Source: JBBITI01 sp037440885 (GTDB taxonomy: Bacteria; Chloroflexota; Dehalococcoidia; Dehalococcoidales; UBA2162). From it: a DNA stretch of 15,132 bases. Positions 1 through 7,823 of this stretch are shown here, piece after piece. Under the pieces are notes generated by a model that did not search any database, was not told the origin of the DNA, and saw nothing but the letters and a program-made list of their open reading frames with translations. A program made the translations under genes and the position numbers. Within the stretch, counting starts at the first letter, position 1. Each line of letters begins with the position of its first letter. The DNA lies in NCBI GenBank assembly GCA_037440885.1, contig JBBITI010000062.1, positions 1-15,132 on the forward strand, in the 5' to 3' direction.

Positions 1-2
1 CG

Positions 3-1712
3 ACCGCGCCGCCCGCGACTACGAAACCCGCAACGGAGACACCGAAATATGGTGGCACGTTGACATTGTGCATGACCACCGACCCGGTCGCCGGATGGGA
101 TCCAGTGAGAACCATCCAGGGCTTCAACTATTGTCTAACGCACGAGAAATTGACGACTGGAGACTGGGCGAGGGGACCGGCCGGCGGGTTTGGTACCAGC
201 GAAATTGATTGGGGCTTCGCTAACAATCAGCTTCTGCACCTCCGAACGGGCGCGATAGCCGAGAGTACGAAATGGACCCTGGATCCAGCAGGCGGTGGTA
301 CAATCGTATTCCAAATCCGTAAAGGGATACACTGGCAATTTCCGGACACGCCAGCGGGACGATTGGTTAACGGACGACAAATGACCGCCGACGATGTCGT
401 CTACAGCTTGAGGCGAGCATCGACAATCGGCAGCGATGGATTTATGTGGCGCATAGCGCCCGATCTCAGGAACGCCGATATCCAGAAGACGGGGCCATGG
501 GAAGTTACATTCAAGGCGCCATCTACCGATGTATTACTATCCGGGTTATTGCGCTTCGGGGGAATTATTTATATTGTAAATCCCGAAGTAATCACCAGAT
601 ACGGCGACCTGCAAGACTGGCGGAATTATGTCGGCACCGGCCCTTTCATGATGCGAGATTTCGTATCGAGCGGCTCGATCACTCTAATCAGGAATCCGAA
701 CTACTGGATGAAAGACCCGGTCGGCCCCGGCAAGGGCAACCAGTTACCTTATCTGGACCGGGTCAAGGTACTCATCATAGCCGATGCGTCGACCCGGCTA
801 GCGGCTTTAAGAACCGGCAAGATCGACTGGCTAGAAAATCTAAATCATTTTGACGCCGATGTGATGAGAAAAACACCGGGTTTGATCGAGAAATGGGATA
901 TCGGTTTTCAAGGCAGAGGCACTCCGATCATGATGCGGACAGATAAGGCGCCATTCAATGACATCCGCGTGCGCCAGGCAATGATGCTAGCCACCGATTT
1001 TCAAAACATTCTAAAAGGTATCTTCAACGGGGTGGGGATAATTGTGACTACGCCGTTCGCCAAAGCCAAAGGGTACGAGGAGATATATCTCGGTCTCGAC
1101 GACCCGGACTTTCCCAGCGATGTGAAGGAGTTGTTTACCTATAATCCGGAGAAGGCCAGACAACTCCTGAAAGAAGCCGGGTATCCGAACGGTTTTAAAA
1201 CTACAATTCTTCTAGCCAGCAACGCGGTTGATGAAATCGATTATTACTCGATCATCAAGGACATGTGGGTGAAAGTGGGGATCGAGTTGACATTAGATCT
1301 CAGGGAAGTAGGTGCAGCTAATAATATCCGAAACGCACGCACGCACGAAGCGCTGGCGGCCTTCGACACCGGCCCGGTGGGTGCTTACATGAATGCAGTC
1401 CAGTATATCGGGAGGGGCGCCCAGAACCTGAGCATGATCGATGACCCCGTTATTAACGAAGCCGTCCAGAAAGTGCGTGTCGCCCTCATTACCAAAGGGG
1501 ACAAAGAAGCCATGAGGATATTCAGAGAAGAGGTAAGCAAATACGCTCTGCGCCAATCATGGGCGATCCCCAGAGTAACCGGCAGTTTCCACAATTTCTG
1601 GTGGCCATGGTTTAAGAACTATTCGGGGGAAACGAACATCGGCTTCGACCAGCGAACGTGGCCACAATATATCTGGTATGACCAGGATTTGAAGAAAAAG
1701 ATGGGGTATTAA
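3..1712 (+). CDS. ABC transporter substrate-binding protein, family 5 (peptide/nickel type), 5'-partial
   Basis: The reading frame is open from the window edge, so the start and signal peptide lie upstream. The first visible residues are a Thr/Pro/Ala-rich linker followed by YGGTLTLCMTTDP, the usual entry of a family-5 extracellular solute-binding protein after a lipoprotein linker. Further family marks are a GTGPF motif followed by NPNYW, a LPYLDRV segment, a VRQAM segment, and YNPEKARQLLKEAGYPNGF in the C-terminal lobe. In the family this protein sits outside the membrane and delivers oligopeptides or similar ligands to a DppBCDF-type importer. No permease or ATPase follows it; a strong terminator comes right after the stop, so partners, if linked, must be upstream. 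The ligand cannot be told from sequence. An in-frame TTG at 60 is inside the mature protein and should not be taken as the start. Confidence 0.9.
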   Translation, partial: TAPPATTKPATETPKYGGTLTLCMTTDPVAGWDPVRTIQGFNYCLTHEKLTTGDWARGPAGGFGTSEIDWGFANNQLLHLRTGAIAESTKWTLDPAGGGTIVFQIRKGIHWQFPDTPAGRLVNGRQMTADDVVYSLRRASTIGSDGFMWRIAPDLRNADIQKTGPWEVTFKAPSTDVLLSGLLRFGGIIYIVNPEVITRYGDLQDWRNYVGTGPFMMRDFVSSGSITLIRNPNYWMKDPVGPGKGNQLPYLDRVKVLIIADASTRLAALRTGKIDWLENLNHFDADVMRKTPGLIEKWDIGFQGRGTPIMMRTDKAPFNDIRVRQAMMLATDFQNILKGIFNGVGIIVTTPFAKAKGYEEIYLGLDDPDFPSDVKELFTYNPEKARQLLKEAGYPNGFKTTILLASNAVDEIDYYSIIKDMWVKVGIELTLDLREVGAANNIRNARTHEALAAFDTGPVGAYMNAVQYIGRGAQNLSMIDDPVINEAVQKVRVALITKGDKEAMRIFREEVSKYALRQSWAIPRVTGSFHNFWWPWFKNYSGETNIGFDQRTWPQYIWYDQDLKKKMGY

Positions 1713-1720
1713 GGTCTGAT

Positions 1721-1762
1721 AGAAGCCCGAGAGTTCCTTCGAACTCTCGGGCTTCTAGTTTT
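1721..1762 (+). terminator. Rho-independent terminator of the substrate-binding protein gene
   Basis: A perfect 16-bp inverted repeat (1721-1736 with 1741-1756) closes on a CTTC tetraloop and is followed by AGTTTT. It begins 8 bases after the stop codon at 1710-1712. The stem is GC-rich in the middle. The T-run is short, but the stem is long enough for efficient termination. It also isolates the small minus-strand genes that follow from read-through. Confidence 0.9.
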
Positions 1763-1963
1763 GGGAGTGAATGATGGATTAAAACAGCGAGGGCAGGAAC
1801 GAATACGTCAGACGGTGTTTCCTGTTTTCGTTTCTCAGGTTAATTTGCCATCCCTTCTCAGGATACTCGTCCATGGTGCTTCTCACGGTATTTTCCAACC
1901 CACCACGGAGAGCAATTTTACCAGATAATTCTTCATTTAGCGGTATGGTTGCCCCACAAGTCT

Positions 1964-2089
1964 TTAGTAACGACGACTTCTATCACCACTGCGTCCGCCG
2001 GATCTCCCGCCACCTCCATATCCACCGCTGCTCCGGTTGTCAGACCGTGGGCGTGCAACGCTGACTGTTATAGTGCGGTTTTTGAGGGT
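1964..2089 (-). pseudogene. 3' remnant of an RRM RNA-binding protein gene
   Basis: The minus strand encodes 41 residues before a TAA at 1964-1966. They begin TLKNRTITVSVARPRSDN and continue into a Gly/Arg/Ser-rich tail ending RSRRY. This matches the last beta strand of a bacterial glycine-rich RRM protein (RbpA/Rbp type) plus its tail. The first 60-65 residues expected for the RRM, including the RNP1 segment, are not found in any frame upstream. The frame meets stops just past position 2089, and the sequence there belongs to another small gene. I read it as the surviving 3' end of a gene cut by a rearrangement. A sequencing frameshift alone would not restore the missing RNP motifs. Not independently translatable as seen. 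Confidence 0.65.
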
Positions 2090-2217
2090 CTAACATTACA
2101 GTTCCACCAGTGGCCCCCAGTCGGAGACTTCTCACACTTCCATATTCCGCTTTTCAGGTACTCCTTCTCAGTGACCGCCAGCGGGCGTTTCCGTTCGTGC
2201 TCTCCGCCGATTATCAT
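2068..2217 (-). CDS. Small Cys/Trp-rich protein, 49 aa, unknown function
   Basis: ATG at 2217 is preceded by GGAGGTGA (complement of 2224-2231) with a 6-base gap, a near-ideal ribosome binding site and the main reason to call this short frame a gene. The 49-aa product is basic and contains a compact motif, GIWKCEKSPTGGHWWNC, with Cys28, Cys40, His36 and Trp26/37/38, suggestive of metal or nucleic-acid binding. I recall similar short SPTG(G/A)HHW-type proteins in Chloroflexota, but cannot verify this. It lies 148 bases downstream of the zinc-ribbon gene on the same strand. Its last codons overlap, in another frame, the RRM remnant, which suggests the two were brought together by a deletion. 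No function is claimed. Confidence 0.6.
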   Translation of the reverse strand: MIIGGEHERKRPLAVTEKEYLKSGIWKCEKSPTGGHWWNCNVRPSKTAL

Positions 2218-2326
2218 CGGATTTCACCTCCGGTATGGAATCCCACAGGCTCTCCAGGTAACAATGCATCAACGAAGCTGCTATGACAAGCAGACTCGCG
2301 ATGTGGTCGAGACTTAGTAATGAAGA

Positions 2327-2350
2327 GGGTGGTCCGGCGACCCGCCACCC
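2327..2350 (-). terminator. Possible hairpin after the zinc-ribbon gene
   Basis: GGGTGG at 2327-2332 pairs with CCACCC at 2345-2350. Inner bases can extend the stem with a two-base bulge. It lies 16 bases past the minus-strand stop of the zinc-ribbon gene. The following minus-strand bases are only moderately T-rich, so it could be a weak or Rho-aided terminator or just a structured spacer. Confidence 0.35.
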
Positions 2351-2365
2351 AGGGGGAATACTGTC

Positions 2366-2674
2366 TTACCTGCGTGGGGCTTGTTTGCGATAGCAGTCGC
2401 TACAGTACACAGGCTTGCCACTGCGGGGCTCGAAGGGGACTTCAGTGTCCGTGCCACACTGAGCACACTTAGCTGGGTACATCTGGCGTACCGAGCCATA
2501 ACCTCTGCTATCTCGACTATCGCCCCGCTCAGCCTTTCGAGACTGCCGGCATTCGGGACAACGCTTGGGCTCGTTCGTGTAACCCTTAGAAGCATAGAAC
2601 TCCTGTTCCCGGGCACTGAACGTAAACGTTCTACCGCAATCGGAACACTGCATGGTCTTGTCTTGAAAAGCCAT
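2366..2674 (-). CDS. Double CxxC zinc-ribbon protein
   Basis: The 102-aa product contains two Cys4 units. The first is Cys10-x2-Cys13 ... Cys39-x2-Cys42. The second is Cys70-x2-Cys73-x17-Cys91-x2-Cys94, the spacing that names the CxxC-x17-CxxC small zinc-ribbon family. A basic, Arg/Ser/Asp-rich linker (about residues 44-66) joins them and the C-terminus is Arg-rich, so nucleic-acid binding is plausible but not shown. The family is widespread, usually unassigned, and often found with cold-shock or RNA-binding proteins; the neighbouring RRM remnant fits that. The start at 2674 is supported by AGGAGGT (complement of 2681-2687) six bases upstream. A longer frame overlapping it in another phase is a shadow. 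Confidence 0.88.
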   Translation of the reverse strand: MAFQDKTMQCSDCGRTFTFSAREQEFYASKGYTNEPKRCPECRQSRKAERGDSRDSRGYGSVRQMYPAKCAQCGTDTEVPFEPRSGKPVYCSDCYRKQAPRR

Positions 2675-3043
2675 TGGGTGACCTCCTGGTAGATCCTATC
2701 GAAAGTTTGGGTCATCCAACGCTTAGGAGAGGGGAGGAGTAAGTATTTAATAACCTAAACTCTACTTGCCGCTATATTACCACGAGTAGTGACCAGAAGG
2801 CAAAAGCGAAGCTGAGCCCGTTTGATAGTTCCAATTAGATTCAGTGGTGGTTAAAACGTTTGGTGCTAGATACCCTCAGGTAAATTACGGAATATTTGGT
2901 CTTCTACTATTTTGGCAACCATGATTCCAAATATGATATCCTATGGTAAACGGAAATTAATATTTCTACAATGTATTTATCTTTCGATATTAAACTCGCT
3001 ATTTCACAGACCAAATATAAGTTCACTCAAAAAGGATTCTTTT
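2675..3043. other. Divergent intergenic region before aspS-gatC
   Basis: These 369 bases separate the minus-strand zinc-ribbon gene from the plus-strand synthetase operon and must hold both promoters. The right half is AT-rich. I see no T-box sequence, no leader peptide and no other riboswitch I recognise. A TTGGCA at 2912-2917 is followed by a TATGAT-like sequence at 2932, but the spacing is too short, so I do not call a promoter. An in-frame extension of the synthetase reaches 2912, but its 44 residues match nothing in AspRS enzymes. Confidence 0.5.
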
Positions 3044-5167
3044 ATGCTTTTTACCGAGCGTATCTTTTGCACGCAATTGACTCCGGATGATATTGGTCGC
3101 AAGGTGCTTCTGGCCGGATGGGTAGATGCCTTTCGAGACCACGGTGGCTTACTGTTCATCCATCTGCGTGACCGCAGTGGCATCATCCAGATCGTGTTTA
3201 ATCCTGAAGTCCTGACGTCAAATACCTGCCAGGAAGCTTCCTCACTGCGAGCCGAATATTGCATCGCGGTCAAGGGTGAAGTAAAAAAACGACTGCAAGG
3301 CACGGAAAATCCTAATATCGAAACCGGGAACATTGAAGTCCTGGTCAATGAATTAACTGTGCTCTCGGAATCAGATGTGTTGCCTTTCACTATTTCCGAA
3401 AAGACCATGGTCGCCGGATCAGCCTCCGCTGGCGCAGACAATGTGGATGAGGAACTGCGTCTCCAATATCGTTATCTCGATATCCGTCGACCCTCGATGC
3501 GTAACAATCTGATAGCACGACATCGTATTTATAAATGCGTCCGCGAATTCCTTGATTCGCAGGGATTCTTCGAAATAGAAACCCCGATGATGACCTTAAG
3601 CACACCGGAGGGCGCACGCGATTATCTGGTGCCCAGCCGCCTTCATCCCCAGAGCTTTTATGCCCTACCTCAATCGCCTCAGCTTTTCAAACAATTGCTT
3701 ATGATCGGCGGTATGGAACGGTACTATCAACTAGCTCGTTGTTTCCGCGACGAGGATTTAAGACCCAACCGGCAGCCTGAATTCACCCAACTGGATATCG
3801 AGGGATCTTTTATTGATGAGGAATTTATCTATGAACTGGTTGAAGAGTTGACTGTGAAAATGTTCACTATCGGCGGAATTACTCTTTGCCGACCGTTTCC
3901 CCGCATGACTTATAAAGAGGCATTGGATACCACCGGTTCGGATAAGCCCGATCTACGTTTTGGTCTGCGCTTTGTGGATGTTACAGACATATTTGCGAAT
4001 ACCAATTATTCGATCTTCCGGCAAATACTACAGCGCGGCGGATGCATCAAGGGCATCAATATCAAAGGACAATCCGACAGGCTCAGTAAAAATGTGCTGC
4101 AAAATGAATATGCTAAAGAGATAGTTCCTTCATTTGGCGCTAAAGGAATGACCTGGATGCGCGTCGAAGGTGGCAAGCTGGAATCCAATATTGTCCAGTT
4201 TTTTAGCAACCTTGAAATTGAAGAGCTACGCAGAAGATTCAATGTAGCTGATGGTGACATCCTGATTATGATTGCTGATCCCTCCTATTCGGTGGTTACA
4301 TCGGCGCTCGGCCAGTTGCGCCTGCATCTGGCAAACCGCCTGGGCTTGATTCCTGAAAATACCTTCTCCCCGGTCTGGATAACGGAGTTTCCGTTGTTCG
4401 AAGCTTCTGAAAGTGGCGGTGTCACTTCCACACATCATCCCTTTACCGCTCCCGACAGAACAGATTTTAATCCTGCGAACACCGAAGAATTGCTATCGCT
4501 TCATTCTCGCGCCTATGATCTGGTAATGAACGGCGAGGAGTTGGGCGGAGGTAGTATCCGCATTAACAATCGCACCGTTCAGCGTAAAATATTTGAGGCA
4601 CTAGGACTTACCGAAGAAGACTGCAATAAAAGGTTTGGATTTTTCCTTCGGGCCTTTGATTTTGGTGCGCCCCCGCACGGCGGTCTTGCTCTCGGCATGG
4701 ACCGTACGGTGTCCATGATTCTGCAGACTCCATCCATCCGCGAAGTGATCGCATTTCCCAAAAACCGCAGCGCTGCTTGCCCTATGACTGGTGCACCTTC
4801 CAAAGTAAAACATCAACAACTCGTTGAATTGGGTCTCTTGAATCTTGGAGGAAACCGTGAGGCTTTGCCTGGCACTGCTGATAAGGAAAACTTGATCGAT
4901 CGTGTATCCTGGGTATCCCGTATCGGTATTAAGTCTGACGAGCGTTCCTTGATGGAAAGAATTTTAAAGCAGGCTGAGGAAATGGCCTCCATAGCTACTC
5001 AGAAAGCTGGCAAGGAAGCACCTGTTTATTCCGTCGCTCCGGTTGTCAACCGGACACGTGCAGGAACTGAAGCCAAACGCTCAGCGATGTCCTTGGCCGG
5101 CCAGACTTTCAAAAACGCACCATCAGTCAAAGGTGATTATTTTAAAGTAGCCAATATTCTAGAGTGA
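3044..5167 (+). CDS. aspS-gatC: Aspartyl-tRNA synthetase fused to a GatC domain
   Basis: This 707-aa protein starts at ATG 3044 behind AAAGGA (3031-3036). Residues 1-110 are the OB-fold anticodon-binding domain. Next comes the class II core with QSPQLFKQ, motif 2 RCFRDEDLRPNRQPEFTQ (about 232-249), a bacterial GAD insertion, HHPFTAP, GGGSIRI and motif 3 ALGMDRT. All read as an intact bacterial AspRS, ending near residue 580. The last 105 residues align with GatC: DRVSWVSRIGIKSDE matches its N-terminal helix and TFKNAPSVKGDYFKV its hallmark C-terminus. His33 and Gly86 correspond to His31 and Gly81 of Pseudomonas AspRS, the residues typical of non-discriminating enzymes that charge both tRNA(Asp) and tRNA(Asn). 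The fusion would tether the amidotransferase to the synthetase, like a covalent transamidosome. No frameshift or stop lies at the join. Confidence 0.93.
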   Translation: MLFTERIFCTQLTPDDIGRKVLLAGWVDAFRDHGGLLFIHLRDRSGIIQIVFNPEVLTSNTCQEASSLRAEYCIAVKGEVKKRLQGTENPNIETGNIEVLVNELTVLSESDVLPFTISEKTMVAGSASAGADNVDEELRLQYRYLDIRRPSMRNNLIARHRIYKCVREFLDSQGFFEIETPMMTLSTPEGARDYLVPSRLHPQSFYALPQSPQLFKQLLMIGGMERYYQLARCFRDEDLRPNRQPEFTQLDIEGSFIDEEFIYELVEELTVKMFTIGGITLCRPFPRMTYKEALDTTGSDKPDLRFGLRFVDVTDIFANTNYSIFRQILQRGGCIKGINIKGQSDRLSKNVLQNEYAKEIVPSFGAKGMTWMRVEGGKLESNIVQFFSNLEIEELRRRFNVADGDILIMIADPSYSVVTSALGQLRLHLANRLGLIPENTFSPVWITEFPLFEASESGGVTSTHHPFTAPDRTDFNPANTEELLSLHSRAYDLVMNGEELGGGSIRINNRTVQRKIFEALGLTEEDCNKRFGFFLRAFDFGAPPHGGLALGMDRTVSMILQTPSIREVIAFPKNRSAACPMTGAPSKVKHQQLVELGLLNLGGNREALPGTADKENLIDRVSWVSRIGIKSDERSLMERILKQAEEMASIATQKAGKEAPVYSVAPVVNRTRAGTEAKRSAMSLAGQTFKNAPSVKGDYFKVANILE

Positions 5168-5178
5168 AGGGAGACATC

Positions 5179-6381
5179 TTGCCGGATTCTATCTTCTATT
5201 ATAAAAACCCTGAAATCATTACCGCAAAAAGTGGCGATCTAAAGGGATTGAAGATCTTGATTCAACCGAATTTATCGGTAGCAGGCTGGCCAACAGACGC
5301 CGGGTCGAAAGCACTCTCCAATTTTAAGCCACTGGAAGACGCTACTTTAGTAAAGAAGCTATACAAAGCCGGCGCCGAATTATCCGGTTCTGCATACATG
5401 AGCGAATTTGGATTTGGTTTGCAGAACAGCTGTGCAGGTGAAGCGGTCCGGCAAAAAATTGTAGATGCTGAACTGGTTTTAGATTTAATGGGAGAATGCC
5501 GGCTGGCAGCCTCTCGGGCGGCTGTTTGCGGTTTCAAGCCCAGTTATGGATTGATATCACGATTTGGCTTGATAGGCTTGATACCATCGATGGAATGTTG
5601 CGGTATACTATCCATGAATGTAAAAATAATTCGAGATATCATTAGAAATATCGCCGGACCGGATGAGAGCGACTTTTCAGTATCGGATGAAAAAATCCCG
5701 GATTTCTCTCCACCCCGAATAGACCCGCAAAAAACAACTATCGGGGTCGTTATTGAAGCCCAGAGGGCTTTATCACATAATCAAGAAAGTATGTTTTTAT
5801 CTTCTCTCGAAGAGCTCAGAACAGCAGGGTTTTTCATAAAGGAGATACCGTTTCCCGAATTTCCTCTATTTTCCCTGGTCCATAATATCGTCGGCTCAGT
5901 GGAAGCCTCATCCTGCGCCGGGCGTTATGATTCGGTACGTTACGGGCAACGCGTACCTGGCGCGCAAAATTGGAATGAAATGTACCTGCAATCGCGCAAC
6001 GCAGCTTTTGGCACACTCTTAAAAAGCTACCTTATGCAGGGGGCTTATTTTCAATTTGAGAAGTACGACGCATTTGAAGATGCCTGCCGTATCCGTGGGC
6101 GTCTTATCTCAAAGATGCAGCAACTCACCTCGGAAGCAGATTTTCTGGTCCTCCCTGCTTCCTGCAAAGCTTCTTTCAGCGCACCTACACCGCTGGCTGA
6201 AACTTACGATCAATTCGCCTTGATGTCTTTTGCAAATGTCAGCGGCCAACCGGTCTTGTTTCTTCCGCCAGCTCCAGGTATTACACAAAACGGGTTGCAA
6301 CTGACAGGAGCGGTGCTGAGTGATACAAGGCTGCTGGCTTTGGGCGAATATCTTTTAGAATTCCGCCAGGGAGGCCGCTAA
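5179..6381 (+). CDS. GatA-like protein lacking the amidase catalytic triad
   Basis: The product is 400 aa, against about 485 for GatA. The start is taken at TTG 5179 behind GGGAG; GTG 5164, overlapping the previous stop, is the alternative and has no ribosome binding site. It lacks GatA's first 60 or so residues. The fold is still clear: FKPLEDATLVKKL.KAGA, CGFKPSYGLISRFGLIG, the EASS..AGRYDSVRYG segment (about 242-256), and a C-terminal FANVSGQPVLFLP. The catalytic Ser-cisSer-Lys triad is gone. The KDN lysine is Gln29; the GGSSGGSAAAVAAG loop with the cis-Ser is deleted; and GSDTGGSIR is replaced by MGECRLAAS, putting Leu109 at the nucleophile. It therefore cannot hydrolyse glutamine by the known mechanism. 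The frame is intact, with its own ribosome binding site, between gatC and gatB, so it looks maintained, probably as a scaffold or with a new role. Confidence 0.85.
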   Translation: MPDSIFYYKNPEIITAKSGDLKGLKILIQPNLSVAGWPTDAGSKALSNFKPLEDATLVKKLYKAGAELSGSAYMSEFGFGLQNSCAGEAVRQKIVDAELVLDLMGECRLAASRAAVCGFKPSYGLISRFGLIGLIPSMECCGILSMNVKIIRDIIRNIAGPDESDFSVSDEKIPDFSPPRIDPQKTTIGVVIEAQRALSHNQESMFLSSLEELRTAGFFIKEIPFPEFPLFSLVHNIVGSVEASSCAGRYDSVRYGQRVPGAQNWNEMYLQSRNAAFGTLLKSYLMQGAYFQFEKYDAFEDACRIRGRLISKMQQLTSEADFLVLPASCKASFSAPTPLAETYDQFALMSFANVSGQPVLFLPPAPGITQNGLQLTGAVLSDTRLLALGEYLLEFRQGGR

Positions 6382-6383
6382 AA

Positions 6384-7823
6384 ATGGAATTCGAAGCAGT
6401 CATCGGTCTGGAAATCCACGTTGAACTTAAATGTCCCACTAAAATGTTTTGTGATTGTCCCAACAATACCAATGACGCACCAAACATCAACACTTGTCCG
6501 GTCTGCCTGTGGTTCCCTGGCGCGGCTCCCAGATTAAGCCAGGACGCACTTGAAAAAGCCTCACTTGTGTGCCTCGGACTGGGAGCAACACTTCAACCAA
6601 GAAGCGCTTTTGATCAGAAGGTCTACTACTATCCGGACCTCCCCAAAGGCTACCAGCTTTCGCAAGCCCACCTTCCTCTTTCTAGAGGTGGTGGTATCGA
6701 TATCATCAATGAAGATGGGCAACCTGAAAGATTGCGGATTCATCACATTCATATGGAGGAAGACGTCGCTAAACTGGTACATGAAATAGAAGGCCGACTG
6801 CCGATCAGTTTAGTCGATTTCAACCGCGCCGGTGTTCCCCTGGTAGAGATTGTCACCGAACCGGATTTCCGTTCACCGTACCAAGCGATGGAATTTCTGA
6901 AAGCACTGCGCACTCAGGTGCGATCGGTGGGATCTTCTGACTGTAGCATGGAAAATGGCACTATGCGCGTTGATGCCAACATTTCGATTCGCCCCAAAGG
7001 AACAGACCAGATGAACACCAAAGTGGAAGTCAAGAACATGAATTCGGTACGCCATGTGGGCGATGCCATCGCATATGAGATCAGCCGCCAGAGTGCGGCG
7101 GTACAGTCTGGTGAAGCGGTAGTGCTGCATACCCGTCTTTGGAACCCTGATAAAAAAGTGACTTCTCCTATGCGTGCCAAATTTTCCGGTCCTTGTGTTC
7201 CTGACCCAACAGTCCCTATCATCGAATTATCCCCGGAATGGATAGAAAAAATACGTTCACGCCTTCCGGAGATGCCGACTGCCAGAGCTGAACGTTTTGT
7301 GCAACAGCACGGTTTGACGAGCGAAGAAGCGGCGCTCTTAAGCTCCGATTCGGAGGTTTCAGATTATTTCGAGGCGTTGGTCAGAGAGGGCACACTTCCC
7401 CGTACAGCTACTCATTGGCTGATCACCCAGTTGATCCCGGCTGTAAAAGAGCGGAAGCAAGAACTGAGCAACTCACCTGTGACTCCTGCTCGCTTTGCTA
7501 GGCTTCTTAAAATGCTGGCTATAGAGGAGATTAATACTAACGCTGCACGTGAGGTGCTAATACAGCTATTTAACGGTAACGAGACTCCAGATGAAATTGT
7601 CAAAGTACGCGGATTCAAACAGGTTTCTGATCCGAGTGCTCTCGAGTTGCTGATTGATAAGGTTTTAAGTACCCAACAGGCTGCAGTGGCGGATTTTAGC
7701 AGCGGTCAAGGCAAGCCTCTGGAATTCCTGATTGGCCAGGTAATGAAAGCATCGGGTGGAAAAGCTAATCCGAAAATTATCCGGGAATTGCTCATCAACA
7801 AATTAGGATCTATGCCAAAATAG
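6384..7823 (+). CDS. gatB: Aspartyl/glutamyl-tRNA amidotransferase subunit B
   Basis: The 479-aa product is of normal GatB length. In GatCAB it phosphorylates the side chain of Asp-tRNA(Asn) or Glu-tRNA(Gln) and then amidates it. The cradle domain keeps Glu10 and His12 (GLEIHVEL), Glu125 (HMEEDVAKL), Asp197 (VDANISIRP) and Glu215 (EVKN), which include the metal and nucleotide ligands of the kinase site. A Cys4 zinc site is present (Cys23, Cys25, Cys38, Cys41). The helical and YqeY-like tRNA-binding tail is complete, ending LIGQVMKASGGKANPKIIRELL. One conserved stretch differs: the usual SKE...DYRYFPEPDL reads AKFSGPCVPDPTV (about 265-277), shorter and without the DYR. ATG 6384 follows AGGGAGG (6368-6374) and lies two bases after the gatA-like stop, so the genes are co-transcribed. 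No clear terminator follows. Confidence 0.93.
   Translation: MEFEAVIGLEIHVELKCPTKMFCDCPNNTNDAPNINTCPVCLWFPGAAPRLSQDALEKASLVCLGLGATLQPRSAFDQKVYYYPDLPKGYQLSQAHLPLSRGGGIDIINEDGQPERLRIHHIHMEEDVAKLVHEIEGRLPISLVDFNRAGVPLVEIVTEPDFRSPYQAMEFLKALRTQVRSVGSSDCSMENGTMRVDANISIRPKGTDQMNTKVEVKNMNSVRHVGDAIAYEISRQSAAVQSGEAVVLHTRLWNPDKKVTSPMRAKFSGPCVPDPTVPIIELSPEWIEKIRSRLPEMPTARAERFVQQHGLTSEEAALLSSDSEVSDYFEALVREGTLPRTATHWLITQLIPAVKERKQELSNSPVTPARFARLLKMLAIEEINTNAAREVLIQLFNGNETPDEIVKVRGFKQVSDPSALELLIDKVLSTQQAAVADFSSGQGKPLEFLIGQVMKASGGKANPKIIRELLINKLGSMPK

Noticed and set aside
2912..3043. N-terminal extension of AspRS by 44 residues
   Set aside because: TTG start without a ribosome binding site; the residues do not match AspRS, while ATG 3044 has AAAGGA and begins exactly where the family begins.
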